This document shows, one piece after another, positions 55,087 through 64,000 of a stretch of DNA of 64,000 nt (the first letter of the stretch is position 1; the number at the start of each line of letters is the position of its first letter). The stretch is taken from positions 124,001 to 188,000 of the forward strand of contig NZ_PZKC01000004.1 of the NCBI RefSeq assembly GCF_003034845.1. The letters are read 5' to 3'. Source of the stretch: Pseudothauera lacus (GTDB lineage Bacteria > Pseudomonadota > Gammaproteobacteria > Burkholderiales > Rhodocyclaceae). Under the pieces are notes generated by a model. That model did no database searches. It was not told the origin of the DNA and worked only from the letters and a program-made list of their open reading frames with translations. A program made the translations under genes and the position numbers.

Positions 55087-57084
55087 TTATGGCTTCTTCG
55101 GGAGCTGATTGGTGCCCGCCGGTTGCGCCGCAGCGAGCATTTCGACACGGTTGCGGCCACCTTCCTTGGCGCTGTAGAGGGCCTCATCGGCGCGTTCGAT
55201 GACCGCCGCCATGCTGCGGTCGCCGGCCCGCAGGGTGGTCAGGCCGATGCTCATGGTGACGGCAATGCTGAGGCCCTCGAAATCGGTCGGCGAGTTGGCC
55301 AGGGCAAGACGCAGGCGCTCGGCCAGGCGCCAGCCTTCGTCGGCCGAAGTGCTTGGCAGCAGGATGACGAACTCCTCGCCACCGTAGCGTCCGGCCAGAT
55401 CGAGGGCACGCAGGTTGTGGCGCAGCAGGTCGGCGAGGTGCAGCAGCACGGCGTCGCCGGCGCTGTGGCCGTGCTTGTCGTTGATGTCCTTGAAGTGATC
55501 GAGGTCGATCATCAGCAGCGTCGATTCGCCATGGTTGTAGCGTTGCACGCGGGCGAGCTCATGCTCGGCCTCGAGCATGAAGCGGCGCCGGTTGGCCAGC
55601 CCGGTGAGCGGGTCGGTGGTGGCCTGGTGCACCAGTTCATCCTCGCGCGCCTTGCGTTCGGTGATGTCGGTGAAGAGATTCACCGAGCCGATGTGCACGC
55701 CATCCTCGATCAGCGGCCGGCAGCTCAGCTCGGCCGGGAAGAGGCGCTTGTCGCGCCCGACGAACCACTCGATGCCGCGGAAGCTCTCCAGCTGGCGTGT
55801 GGCGTTGAAGGCCGGGCATTGCGCCAGCGGCATGTGGTCGGAGAGGGCGTGGTTGTGGATCAGGTCGTGAATGATCTCGCCGCGCAACTCTTCCGCGGTG
55901 TAGCCGAGCATGCGGCTGGCGGCACCGTTGATGTAGGTGGCGCGGCCTTCGGCATCGAGCACGTAGAGGCCCTGGTCCATGTGCTCGGTGATGGCCTGCA
56001 GGCGTGAGCGCTGCAGGCGCAGTTCGCGGCGCTGCTGCAGCAGGCGCTGGGCGGCGAAGGCGCAAAGCAGGATGAGCAGGCTGCCGATGGCCAGTTCGCC
56101 GCGCATGCTGGCGCGTGCGGCAAGCAGCTGCGGGGCCTGGGTATGGGCAACGATGAAACCGGCACGCTCGCCGGCGATGTCGCGGATGGCGTGGAGGCTG
56201 ACGAGATAGCCCTGGCCGTCGATGATCAGAGGCAGGGCAAGGTGGCTGCCGGCGCTGATAGCGGCGTGCACGGCGTGGTGCCGGCTCAGTTGCTCCATCA
56301 GCGCGCTGGCGTTTGCGGTGTCTGCCAAGCGACCGCTGAGGCGCGAGACGTCAGGATGCTCGATGAGCAGTTCGGGGTGCAGGGGCGAAGGCGAAAACAG
56401 GTTGCGGTGCTCGGCGAAGACCAGATCGACGGTGACCGCGCGACTGAGCATCAGGGCGATCTCGCTGCCCGGCAGCAGGCGGTCGAGCTCGCGGTGGATC
56501 TCCTCGAAGGGCAGTGAGAACTCGACGCTGCCGTAGTGCCGGCGGTCGACGACGATGGGGAAGATGTAGCGGAAGCCGGGCAGCACGCGGCCGCCTTCGA
56601 AGCCGCTTACCGCACGCAGGCGCTCGTTGGCCATGCGTACCGCCGGACGCACATCGGCGATGGAGTCGCCGGCACGCTCGGGGCGGTGAAAGCGCAGCAG
56701 GCTTTCGCTGCGCGAGGTGTGGAAGTGCAATTGGCGCAGGCCCTGGGCCCGCAGCTTGCGATACACCGGCAGCAACTGGCGGTAGAGGCGTCCGCGCACC
56801 ACCGGCAGGGCGTTGGCATCGACTTCGTTGGCCTGGCGCAGCAGGTCGAGCACCGCCGGGGTGGTGACATAGGCTTCGTAATGGGCTTCGGCGTTGAGGC
56901 GGTGCAGGTTCACCGCCGCGGCATAGGCTACGCTGAGGTTGCTGGCGTACTGCTCGGCCATCATGCGCGTCTCGCGCCGGTGGTTGTGGTCGAGAAAGGA
57001 CCACAGCAGGGCGATGCCGGCCAGCGCGAGCAGCGGCACCACCGCGGCGCGCAGCAAGTGGGTGCGCAGGCCGGCGGGGCGCAT
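55087..57084 (-). CDS. Membrane diguanylate cyclase with dCache sensor and PAS domain
   Basis: This 665-residue protein has an N-terminal helix (HLLRAAVVPLLALAGIALLW) and a periplasmic double-Cache sensor. That sensor includes GLRQLHFHTSRSESLLRFHR and GFEGGRVLPGFRYIFPIVVD, typical of dCache_3. A second helix (LAIGSLLILLCAFAAQRLL, about residues 345–365) is followed by PAS (about 385–500) and GGDEF (RYGGEEFVILLPS, active). It follows the PhnD-like binding-protein gene directly (TGATG overlap). The pair suggests a ligand-binding protein that informs a c-di-GMP sensor. Confidence 0.9.
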   Translation of the reverse strand: MRPAGLRTHLLRAAVVPLLALAGIALLWSFLDHNHRRETRMMAEQYASNLSVAYAAAVNLHRLNAEAHYEAYVTTPAVLDLLRQANEVDANALPVVRGRLYRQLLPVYRKLRAQGLRQLHFHTSRSESLLRFHRPERAGDSIADVRPAVRMANERLRAVSGFEGGRVLPGFRYIFPIVVDRRHYGSVEFSLPFEEIHRELDRLLPGSEIALMLSRAVTVDLVFAEHRNLFSPSPLHPELLIEHPDVSRLSGRLADTANASALMEQLSRHHAVHAAISAGSHLALPLIIDGQGYLVSLHAIRDIAGERAGFIVAHTQAPQLLAARASMRGELAIGSLLILLCAFAAQRLLQQRRELRLQRSRLQAITEHMDQGLYVLDAEGRATYINGAASRMLGYTAEELRGEIIHDLIHNHALSDHMPLAQCPAFNATRQLESFRGIEWFVGRDKRLFPAELSCRPLIEDGVHIGSVNLFTDITERKAREDELVHQATTDPLTGLANRRRFMLEAEHELARVQRYNHGESTLLMIDLDHFKDINDKHGHSAGDAVLLHLADLLRHNLRALDLAGRYGGEEFVILLPSTSADEGWRLAERLRLALANSPTDFEGLSIAVTMSIGLTTLRAGDRSMAAVIERADEALYSAKEGGRNRVEMLAAAQPAGTNQLPKKP

Positions 57085-57905
57085 CAGGGGCGCACCTCGG
57101 GCGGGGCGTCGGCGATCAGGTGGCGGATGTGCTCGTAGCCGGCATCGCTGGCCGGCCGTGCGCCGTGGCGGTAGGTGGGGCCCCAGTGCCGGCGGTCGGT
57201 TGCCGAGGCGGCGCTGAGTACCTCGCGCAGCACGCTGAGCAGCGCGGCATCGACGCGTTCGCTGTTCGCCACCAGGGCGAAGCCCGGCACGGGCGCGCTC
57301 AATGCGTCGATGCGCAGGCCGAGGTGGGCGTATTCGTGGGCGATCGATTCGCGCATGCCGCCGGCGGCAAACTCGCCGGCGATCACCGCCAGGGCCACGC
57401 TGTCGTGGCCGCCGACGTACTCCGCGCGGGTAGCGGCGAGGCCGAAGCCGGCATCGCGGCGCAGCAGCGCATCGGTGAGCAGCGGGCCACAGGTCGACAG
57501 GGGCTGGGTCAGGGCGATGCGCTGGCGGCGCAGGGTGGACAGGGCGATGTTGTCACCGGCAAAGCTGACCAGCGCGCAGCGGTAATGCGGCTGGCCGTCG
57601 ACCTCCAGCCAGTGCACCAGGGGCTCGGCCGCGGCGAAACGTTCGCGCAGCATGACGTAGGGCAGGGGGCCGAGCACGGCCAGATCGATGTCGCCGCGGA
57701 TGAAGCCGGCCATCAGTTGCTGGTGGTCGGCGGGCTGGACGATGACCAGCGCACGCCCGGTGCGCTGCTCCAGCCAGCGCAGCAGGGGCAGGGTCTCACG
57801 CAGCAGGGTTTCGCCGTCGCGCACCGGCAGCGGCGCAAAACGCAGTGGTTCGGCGCTGGCTAGTTGTGTCGCGAGGATGAGCAGCAGAGCGGCCAGTACT
57901 TTCAT
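57084..57905 (-). CDS. PhnD-like periplasmic binding protein
   Basis: This 273-residue protein has a signal peptide (VLAALLLILATQLASA). The mature part resembles the PhnD family of phosphate/phosphite/phosphonate-binding proteins: WLEQRTGRALVIVQPADHQQ, then MAGFIRGDIDLAVLGPLPYV and LSTLRRQRIALTQPLSTCGP. No ABC permease or ATPase is nearby. Its stop is coupled to the dCache–GGDEF gene, so it probably acts in sensing rather than uptake. ATG at 57905 was chosen from the signal peptide. Confidence 0.84.
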   Translation of the reverse strand: MKVLAALLLILATQLASAEPLRFAPLPVRDGETLLRETLPLLRWLEQRTGRALVIVQPADHQQLMAGFIRGDIDLAVLGPLPYVMLRERFAAAEPLVHWLEVDGQPHYRCALVSFAGDNIALSTLRRQRIALTQPLSTCGPLLTDALLRRDAGFGLAATRAEYVGGHDSVALAVIAGEFAAGGMRESIAHEYAHLGLRIDALSAPVPGFALVANSERVDAALLSVLREVLSAASATDRRHWGPTYRHGARPASDAGYEHIRHLIADAPPEVRP

Positions 57906-58001
57906 CGCCAGGTACTCAGGGCGCAGGGTCGCCCGCAGGATCACCGCGCCAGTCTAGCATCGCGCATATTCCCTATGAAGTAGGACGGTGGATTCCCGCT
58001 G

Positions 58002-59711
58002 TCATTGCTCCCCGGAATGGGGAGTGCTTCCGGCGCCCGGGTGGGGCAGGGTGAAGCGCACTTCGCAGCCCTGACCCTCGCCGGCCGAGTGCAGGGCGAT
58101 GTGGCCACCGAAATGCTCGACGATACGCCGGCAGACGGCAAGCCCGACGCCGTCGCCCTGGTAGTGGCCGCGTCCGTGCAGGCGCTGGAATATCCTGAAC
58201 AGCCGTGCCGCCTGCTCGGCGGAGTCGATGCCGATGCCGTTGTCGCGCACGCTGAAGCACCATTGCGTGTCTTCGCTGGCGGCACTGACGACGATGTGCG
58301 GTGCCTGGCCACGCGGCTGGTACTTGATGGCGTTGTCGAGCAGGTTCTGGAACAGGCGCACCAGTTCGGCCTCGCCGGCAAGGACGATGGGCCATTCGCC
58401 GGCGATGTCGACCTGCGCGCCGCTGGCATCGAGCAGGGGGCGCAGATAGCGCAAGGCTTCGTCCACTGCGGCGCGGCTGCTGACCGCTACGTGAGGGCCG
58501 GACTGGCGGCCGACGCGCGAGTATTCGAGCAGGCCGACCAGCATCTGGTCCATGCGCTGTGCGCCCTCGCGGATGTAGCGCATGCTCTCGCGGTGCTCGT
58601 CGCCCAGCGTGTCGTGGAGGTCTTCCTCGATCATCTGCAGATTGCTGTGCATCATGCGCAGGGGCTGGCGCAGATCGTGCGAGACGACGTAGGCGAACTG
58701 TTCGAGGTCGGCGTTGGAGCGTGCGAGGTTGCGGCTCTGCTCGAGCAGGCTGGCGCGCAGCGACTTCTCTGCACTGCGTGCGCGGTCGGCGGCGAGGACC
58801 TTGCCGGCAGCCCCGAGCAGGGGGCTGAGGAAATCCGCCAGTGCGCTGTCGTAACCGCCTGGGCGGTTGGCCAGGCCCAGCATGGCGATGATCTCGCCGT
58901 GGTCGACGATGGGCAGGCCGATGAAGGCGTGCAGGGGCGGATGGCCGGGGGGCAGGCCGCCGGCGCGTGGATCGTTGGCGGGATCATTGGCGATCACCGT
59001 CTGACGGCCGGTGAGTACGGCGCCGAAGAGCGTGTCGAGACGTTCGAAGATGAAGCCATCGGCGGCCTTGGCGTCATAGAGCGCGCGGGTCTCCGCGCTC
59101 CAGGCGATGTTGGTGAGGGCGTAGGTGCGCAGGTAAGGGGTGCCATCATCCCTGTGCAGGACTTCGCCGATGAATCCGAAGGCCGAGTCGGTGAGCTGCA
59201 GGCAGTCGTCGAGCAAACCGGCGAAGCGTTTGCGCATGTCGCGTGCGCTGATGAAACCCGATTGCAGGCTGGCGATTGCGCGCAGCATGTGTTCGGCGCG
59301 CTTGACCGTGGAGATGTCGGCGAAGGACGCCATTGCGCCGATGGCCCGACCCTGCCCGTCGAGCAGGGGGTCGGCATTGACCTGCAGCCAGCGGCGGCGG
59401 CCGTCGAGGGCGGTTACACCCATCAGCGTACCGCGCTGGGGGCGGCACAGACGCAGGGCGGCAAGCGCGGGATGGTCTTCGATCGCAAAGGGCGTGCCGT
59501 CCTCGTGGATGGCGTTCCAGTGCGGATCCTGCGTGCTGCGGTGGACCAGCGTGCTGCCCATGCGGCCGAGGATGCTCTCGGCTGCGGGGTTGGCGTCCAC
59601 GATGCGTCCGCCACTGTCGATGACCACCACTCCTTCGGCGAGGGTATCGAGCAGGCCAGCGTAATCGATGGCGGCCGGCAAGTGCTCAGGCAAGCTTGTG
59701 TTCACGGTCAT
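58002..59711 (-). CDS. Soluble hybrid-type PAS–GAF sensor histidine kinase
   Basis: This 569-residue protein has PAS (about 15–135), GAF (about 155–310), HisKA with FAYVVSHDLRQPLRMMHSNL (phospho-His near 355) and HATPase (NLLDNAIKYQPRG; DNGIGID; GDGVGLAVCRRIVEHFGGHI). No membrane helix is seen, so the signal is cytoplasmic. It overlaps the next upstream gene by 26 bp and is the last gene of the operon 63996→58002. It probably phosphorylates the receivers encoded beside it. Confidence 0.9.
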   Translation of the reverse strand: MTVNTSLPEHLPAAIDYAGLLDTLAEGVVVIDSGGRIVDANPAAESILGRMGSTLVHRSTQDPHWNAIHEDGTPFAIEDHPALAALRLCRPQRGTLMGVTALDGRRRWLQVNADPLLDGQGRAIGAMASFADISTVKRAEHMLRAIASLQSGFISARDMRKRFAGLLDDCLQLTDSAFGFIGEVLHRDDGTPYLRTYALTNIAWSAETRALYDAKAADGFIFERLDTLFGAVLTGRQTVIANDPANDPRAGGLPPGHPPLHAFIGLPIVDHGEIIAMLGLANRPGGYDSALADFLSPLLGAAGKVLAADRARSAEKSLRASLLEQSRNLARSNADLEQFAYVVSHDLRQPLRMMHSNLQMIEEDLHDTLGDEHRESMRYIREGAQRMDQMLVGLLEYSRVGRQSGPHVAVSSRAAVDEALRYLRPLLDASGAQVDIAGEWPIVLAGEAELVRLFQNLLDNAIKYQPRGQAPHIVVSAASEDTQWCFSVRDNGIGIDSAEQAARLFRIFQRLHGRGHYQGDGVGLAVCRRIVEHFGGHIALHSAGEGQGCEVRFTLPHPGAGSTPHSGEQ

Positions 59712-61455
59712 CTTCGATGAATTCCTCGCGATTGCGCCCGTGCTGCTTGGCCCGGTAAAGGGCCGCATCGGCCCGCGACATGCAGGCTTCGGGCTGCGGG
59801 TCGGCTGCGGTCAGGGTGGTGACGCCGATGCTGACCCTGATCCCGACTGTCTCATCCTCGGCCGCCAGCGGCTGTTGCGCAAGCTGTTCCCTGATGCGGC
59901 GGGCAACGGTCATCGCGGCCTGGGCGTCGGTGCCTGGGAGCAGTACGGCGAACTCCTCGCCGCCGAGGCGGGCGGGCAGGTCGCATTCACGCAGGCAACT
60001 GCGCAGGATGGTGCTGAAGTGGCAGAGCGCGCGATCGCCGAACTGGTGTCCCCAGCGGTCGTTGATGCGCTTGAAGTGGTCGAGGTCGAGCATCATCAGG
60101 GCCGACGGTGCCTGCCAGTGGCGGCGGATGCGCGCCAGTTCGTGGGCCAGGCGCTGCACGAAGACGCGGCGGTTGCTCAGCGTGGTGAGCGCGTCGGTGG
60201 TGGCCAGGCGCAGCAGGTCGGCCTCCATGCGCTTGCTCTCGCCGATGTCCTGCATGATGCCCACTGCGCGCAGCGGCCGGCCGCAGCCGTCGCGTTGCAG
60301 GACCTTGCCCGCGGCCAGGGTCCATACCCAGCCGCCGCCAAGGTGGCGCAGGCGGTGGGTGAAGCGGAACCCCGGGCTGAGGCCGCGGAAATGGCTGTTG
60401 AGGGCATTCAGCGCCGCGCCGAGGTCTTCGGGGTGGGCTCGGGTGAGCCAGCCCTGGGCGTCCACCGCGAGTACGCCGGCGCTTTCCCCGAGCATTGCCG
60501 CCCAGCGGGTGTCCACCGTGATCTGCCGGCGGGTGATGTCCCAGTCCCACATGCCCAGCTCGGCGCCGGCGAGCGCCAGGGCCATGCGCTCCTCGGATTC
60601 GGCAAGGCGCTCTTCGAGCTGGCTGCGGGCGATGGCATGGCGCATCGCCCGCACCAGGTCGGCGGCGACGAGGCGGCTCTTGAACAGGTAGTCCTGGGCG
60701 CCGGCGGCGAGGGCCTCAAGGGCAAAGTCGGAATCGTCGTTGCCGGTGAGGACGACGATGGGGGTGCGGCCGACCAGCGCACGCATGCGCTCGATGCTGT
60801 GCAGCCCGGAGGCGTCGGGCAGGCCGAGGTCGAGCAGCACCAGATCGGGGAGACGGTCGCCGAGCTGGGCGGAGACCCCGCCCAGGGTTTCGCTGCGGAC
60901 AAGTTCGAACTCCCCCTGCCAGGCCTTGCGCAGGGCGATGGCAACCAGTTCCGCGTCGGCGGCTTCGTCGTCGACCAGCAGTATTCGTGTGTTACGTGGC
61001 GGGGTCGCCGGCGGCCGCGCCCGCGGGGGCAGTTCGGCCTGTTGCAGGTATTGCCTTACCAGTGCCAGCAGGGCGGAAGAGAACAGGCGCAGGTCGGCCT
61101 GCTTGGTCAGGTAACCGCGGGCGCCGCCGGCGCTGGCGCGGTCCATGTCGAGTTCGGCGGACGAGGTGCTGAGGACGACTACCGGGATCTGCCCGCAGCC
61201 CTCCTCGCGGGCGAGCGCAGCGAGGAATTCGTGACCGTCCATGCGTGGCATGTTGAGGTCGAGGAGGATCAGGTCCGGCAATGCCGCAGAGGCGTTGCGG
61301 CGGCGGCGCAGTGCGTCGAGGGCCTCGATGCCGTCGCTGCAGTGCGCTACCGTGGCGGCGAACTGCGCGTCACGGAGGATCTTGCGGACCAGGAAGGCGT
61401 CGGCCTGCTCGTCATCGACGAGCAGGATGTCCAGATTCGTGCTCGCCGCCTTCAT
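59686..61455 (-). CDS. Response regulator with two receivers, PAS and GGDEF
   Basis: This 589-residue protein has two receivers in tandem (LLVDDEQADAFLVRKIL with LILLDLNMPRMDG; LLVDDEAADAELVAIAL with LVLLDLGLPDASG). PAS (about 285–410) and GGDEF (LPARLGGEEFAVLL) follow. The cyclase motif is GGEEF, active. The two receivers could integrate different kinases. It starts 4 bp inside the ANTAR gene stop. Confidence 0.9.
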   Translation of the reverse strand: MKAASTNLDILLVDDEQADAFLVRKILRDAQFAATVAHCSDGIEALDALRRRRNASAALPDLILLDLNMPRMDGHEFLAALAREEGCGQIPVVVLSTSSAELDMDRASAGGARGYLTKQADLRLFSSALLALVRQYLQQAELPPRARPPATPPRNTRILLVDDEAADAELVAIALRKAWQGEFELVRSETLGGVSAQLGDRLPDLVLLDLGLPDASGLHSIERMRALVGRTPIVVLTGNDDSDFALEALAAGAQDYLFKSRLVAADLVRAMRHAIARSQLEERLAESEERMALALAGAELGMWDWDITRRQITVDTRWAAMLGESAGVLAVDAQGWLTRAHPEDLGAALNALNSHFRGLSPGFRFTHRLRHLGGGWVWTLAAGKVLQRDGCGRPLRAVGIMQDIGESKRMEADLLRLATTDALTTLSNRRVFVQRLAHELARIRRHWQAPSALMMLDLDHFKRINDRWGHQFGDRALCHFSTILRSCLRECDLPARLGGEEFAVLLPGTDAQAAMTVARRIREQLAQQPLAAEDETVGIRVSIGVTTLTAADPQPEACMSRADAALYRAKQHGRNREEFIEDDREHKLA

Positions 61456-62096
61456 CTGCCCTCCTTCTCCTCCTTGCTGTCTGCCCTGCGGCGGCTGGCG
61501 CTCTCAAGCAGGCGGCGGGCATGGGTGCTGATCGCAACGCGATGGCGGCGGGCGTCCAGGCGCAGGCGCTCGAAGGCTTCTCGCTCGTCCAGGGCATGGC
61601 GCTGCATGAGCACGCCAATGGCCATGCTGGTGCAGCGGTCGCTCTGCAGGGCGTGCTCGATCTGGCGCTGGTTTTCGCGCAACTGGCGGATGTCTTCGCC
61701 GCGCGCGAGGGCTCCGCGTATCACCGGGACGATCTGTCCGACCTCGATCGGCTTGAGCAGGTAGGACAGCGCGCCACAGTGGATGGCGGCCTGCACGACG
61801 GTGTCGTCGGCGTTGCCGGAGAGCATGATGAAGGGCGTGCTGGCGTTGCTCCGCAGCCACTCGGCGAACTTGATGCCGCTCATGCCTGGCAGGCTGACGT
61901 CGAGGATGGCGAGGTCAAAGGGCGCCTGCCCGCCGACCGCATCCATTGCGGACAGGGCGTCCTCGGCCTCCCAGACCTCGAAGCCTGCCCTAACCATGCC
62001 GCGGGCGAGCGTGCGGCGGATGACGAATTCGTCCTCGACCAGCAGGATGCGAGCCGCTGCGGGAGAGGCGGGTACTGAAGCAGTGGAAGCGGTCAT
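61452..62096 (-). CDS. ANTAR-type response regulator
   Basis: This 214-residue protein has a receiver (ILLVEDEFVIRRTLARGM; LAILDVSLPGMSG; LLKPIE) and a C-terminal ANTAR domain. The latter is AIGVLMQRHALDEREAFERL followed by RLDARRHRVAISTHARRLLE (about 160–210). ANTAR proteins bind hairpins in nascent RNA and prevent termination. In this window a strong hairpin-plus-terminator leader exists at 40420–40566, but the link is unproven. ATG at 62096; AGGAG lies 12 nt before. Confidence 0.9.
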   Translation of the reverse strand: MTASTASVPASPAAARILLVEDEFVIRRTLARGMVRAGFEVWEAEDALSAMDAVGGQAPFDLAILDVSLPGMSGIKFAEWLRSNASTPFIMLSGNADDTVVQAAIHCGALSYLLKPIEVGQIVPVIRGALARGEDIRQLRENQRQIEHALQSDRCTSMAIGVLMQRHALDEREAFERLRLDARRHRVAISTHARRLLESASRRRADSKEEKEGR

Positions 62097-62169
62097 CGAT
62101 ATCGTCAGCTCCTTCCGAGAGCGCGGTGGTTGATCATGGCGGAGAGTGTCGGCGCCTGGCAAGCGCCGT

Positions 62170-63996
62170 TCAGACCTTGAACTGGCCAGCGAGGCGCTCG
62201 ACCGTGCGGGCAATCTCGCTGACCTGAAGGCTGGCGCCGTGGCTCTGTTCGGAGCTGGCAGCGTTGCGTTCGGCCATCTGCGCGATCTCCTCGACGGTGC
62301 GCGCGACTTCGCGCGCGGCAGTGGACTGCTCCTTGAGGGTGGCGCGGATCTGGCGCACGGCCTCGACTGCCTCCTCGGTGCGGTGCTGGATGTCCGCCAC
62401 CGAACGGCCCGCGCCATGCGCTGCGTGCACGCCTTCATCGACGCGGGTGACACCGGTTTCCATCTCGCCGACGGCGTTGCCGGTGCGCGCCTGGATCTGC
62501 GCCACCATGTCGCCTATCACCACGGTGGCTGCCGCCGTACGCTCGGCGAGTTTGCGTACCTCGTCAGCGACGACGGCGAAGCCGCGGCCGGATTCGCCCG
62601 CACGTGCGGCCTCGATGGCGGCGTTGAGGGCGAGCAGGTTGGTCTGCTCGGCGATCTCCTTGATGGTCGCGACAATGTTGCTGATCTCGATGGAGATGCC
62701 CTTGAGGGCGCCGAGGCTGTCGGCAGCGTGGCTGACAGCCTCGGCAATGCGCGAGATCTGTCCGGCAGCGTCGTGGACCACCCGGGCTCCCGCGTGCGCG
62801 GCATCGCCGGCTGCCGAAGTCGATTCATGGGCGGTCACCGCACTCTCTTCAAGGTGGTCAATCGATACCGAGAGCTGCTCGATGGTGGCCGCCATCGTCG
62901 CCGCAGCGCTCGATTGCCGCACCGCGCCGGAGGCGGTGCTGCTGCTGGCGTCGACCAGGTCGCTGGCGGCGCTCGCCAGCCGTCCGGCGCCGTGGTTCAT
63001 CTCGAAGGCGATCTCGTACAGGCGGTTGCGCATGATCTGCAGGTTGTTGAATACGCTGCCGATCTCGTCGCCCTTGCCGGGCGGGACGTGGGTGCGCAGT
63101 TCGCCGCCGGCGATCTGCCGCGTTACCTCGCAGACGCGCTGCAGACGGCGGTTCTGCTGGCCGACGATGAACCACAGCAGTCCGAACAGCGCCGCGCTCA
63201 GCAGCAGTGAGGTGGCAAGGGTGCGCAACGCCGGACCGTGGATGCGTGCGGCCAGGCTGTCCAGCGGAACGCTGGCCTCGATGACGCCGCGTACGTCGCC
63301 GATCTTCCAGTCGCGCCGCGGCGAGTCGGGGTGGGCATTGTGACAGTCAACACAGTTGGCCTCGGTCATCACGTCGGCCCGTGCCAGACGCAGCACCGGG
63401 CGTCCATGCAGGGTGTCCACGCGCGTGTAGGTGGCGGCCGGATTGCTGCGCAGTTGCGCGAGGGCGGCGCGGCCGAAGTCGTCGATACGGGCGAGGGCGT
63501 CGTTGCGGAAGGCAAACGGCGCGTCGCTGTACAGACGCAGTGCAGTGGCACCGCCATCGCCGCCCATCTCCGCGAGCGCACGCATCATGCTCGCCGGCAG
63601 CGGGATGCCGTGCGGATCGCCGTCGTAGTCGTGGGTGAGCTGCAGCCCTTGTGCCGCGGCCTTCGGAACAATGGCCCTGACGTAGAACTGGCGGGCGTTG
63701 CGGGCGCCCTCGATCATCGCCGCGGCGGTGTTCTCGCCGGCCTCGGCGAGCACCTCGTCCTTCAGGATCAGCATGTTGACGGTGGCGACAGCGCCGATCA
63801 GCAGACCTCCGGCGAGGGTGGGGAGGAGCACCTTGGCACGCAGCGACAGATCGCCGAAGCGCCGTCCGAGTTCCTGCAATGCGCCGGAAACCCCTGGGGC
63901 GATGACGTAGCCGCGCCGCAGGCGGTGGCCGCTGCCTTCCCGCATGGCGGCGTAGAGCGCTTCGGCGGCGCTGACTTCGGCCGTCGTCGGTTTCAT
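62170..63996 (-). CDS. Methyl-accepting chemotaxis protein with c-type heme sensor domain (DUF3365-like)
   Basis: This 608-residue chemoreceptor has TM1 ([20 protein letters not shown], about 55–75) and a periplasmic domain with [20 protein letters not shown] near residue 215, a CxxCH heme-c motif as in DUF3365/Tll0287-type sensors. TM2 ([20 protein letters not shown]) is followed by HAMP and the signalling hairpin with [20 protein letters not shown]. Redox state, oxygen or NO are possible signals. The ATG at 63996 is 4 nt from the window end, and an upstream start cannot be excluded. It leads the signalling operon. Confidence 0.87.
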   Translation of the reverse strand: MKPTTAEVSAAEALYAAMREGSGHRLRRGYVIAPGVSGALQELGRRFGDLSLRAKVLLPTLAGGLLIGAVATVNMLILKDEVLAEAGENTAAAMIEGARNARQFYVRAIVPKAAAQGLQLTHDYDGDPHGIPLPASMMRALAEMGGDGGATALRLYSDAPFAFRNDALARIDDFGRAALAQLRSNPAATYTRVDTLHGRPVLRLARADVMTEANCVDCHNAHPDSPRRDWKIGDVRGVIEASVPLDSLAARIHGPALRTLATSLLLSAALFGLLWFIVGQQNRRLQRVCEVTRQIAGGELRTHVPPGKGDEIGSVFNNLQIMRNRLYEIAFEMNHGAGRLASAASDLVDASSSTASGAVRQSSAAATMAATIEQLSVSIDHLEESAVTAHESTSAAGDAAHAGARVVHDAAGQISRIAEAVSHAADSLGALKGISIEISNIVATIKEIAEQTNLLALNAAIEAARAGESGRGFAVVADEVRKLAERTAAATVVIGDMVAQIQARTGNAVGEMETGVTRVDEGVHAAHGAGRSVADIQHRTEEAVEAVRQIRATLKEQSTAAREVARTVEEIAQMAERNAASSEQSHGASLQVSEIARTVERLAGQFKV

Positions 63997-64000
63997 CCGC

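Overview
This 64 kb window is gap-free chromosomal DNA of high G+C content. It looks like a betaproteobacterium of the Rhodocyclales (Thauera/Azoarcus type). That placement is an inference from gene content, the purN–DUF3108–rsmB–PLD–mscS–desaturase order and codon use; it was not computed. Three tRNA genes are present (Pro-CGG, Val-CAC, Ser-GCU). I see no rRNA operon, CRISPR array or intact insertion sequence.

Layout. 0.1–3 kb: three-gene proton-translocating transhydrogenase (pntAA-pntAB-pntB). 3–8.9 kb: two unknown proteins, the stress kinase SrkA, then a 958-residue fusion of 2,4-dienoyl-CoA reductase with a delta3,5-delta2,4-dienoyl-CoA isomerase, divergent from a PadR regulator across two near-identical palindromes. 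8.8–19.3 kb: a degenerate GGDEF/EAL protein, rhlE, rlmM, an aldo-keto reductase, a lone sugar-phosphate-type binding protein with ugpQ, and ispB. 19.3–24.8 kb: an accessory segment between tRNA-Pro and tRNA-Val holding a vapBC pair, a chimeric GTPase remnant, three poorly known genes, an SRAP-protein remnant and a vapC relic carrying a 7-bp tandem repeat. 24.8–37.5 kb: housekeeping genes (gltX, mutL, purN, an RsmB-type methyltransferase, a MscS channel, a desaturase) and lipoproteins.

37.5–48.3 kb is the most interesting part. A sigma-54 activator lies between two gene sets. Its sensory region carries Cys53, Cys64 and Cys71, the positions known for the sulfane-sulfur sensor FisR. To its left, on the minus strand, are a Rieske protein, an octaheme cytochrome of the tetrathionate-reductase family and a membrane cytochrome b. 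To its right are cydP-cydA-cydB-cydX-ybgE, a persulfide-dioxygenase-like protein, sulfide:quinone oxidoreductase and a small membrane protein. Both sets have a sigma-54-like promoter with clustered TGGCAG/CTGCCA half sites 80–150 bp upstream. The Rieske-side transcript would start at the base of a 12-bp outer stem and meet an intrinsic terminator only 25 nt before the start codon, which points to an attenuated leader or a small RNA. I read the region as a sulfane-sulfur-responsive respiratory module: SQR feeds electrons from sulfide to quinone, the dioxygenase-like protein handles persulfide, cytochrome bd is a sulfide-tolerant oxidase, and the octaheme/Rieske/b proteins form a further quinone-linked branch.

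48.3–51.7 kb: queD, a radical SAM protein, an XRE regulator with a clear palindromic operator, lysC and tRNA-Ser. 52–64 kb: a dense signalling block with a receiver, an Hpt protein, four receiver/PAS/GGDEF/EAL or GGDEF proteins and kinases, a PhnD-like binding protein next to a dCache–GGDEF protein, an ANTAR regulator and a chemoreceptor whose sensor domain has a c-type heme motif.
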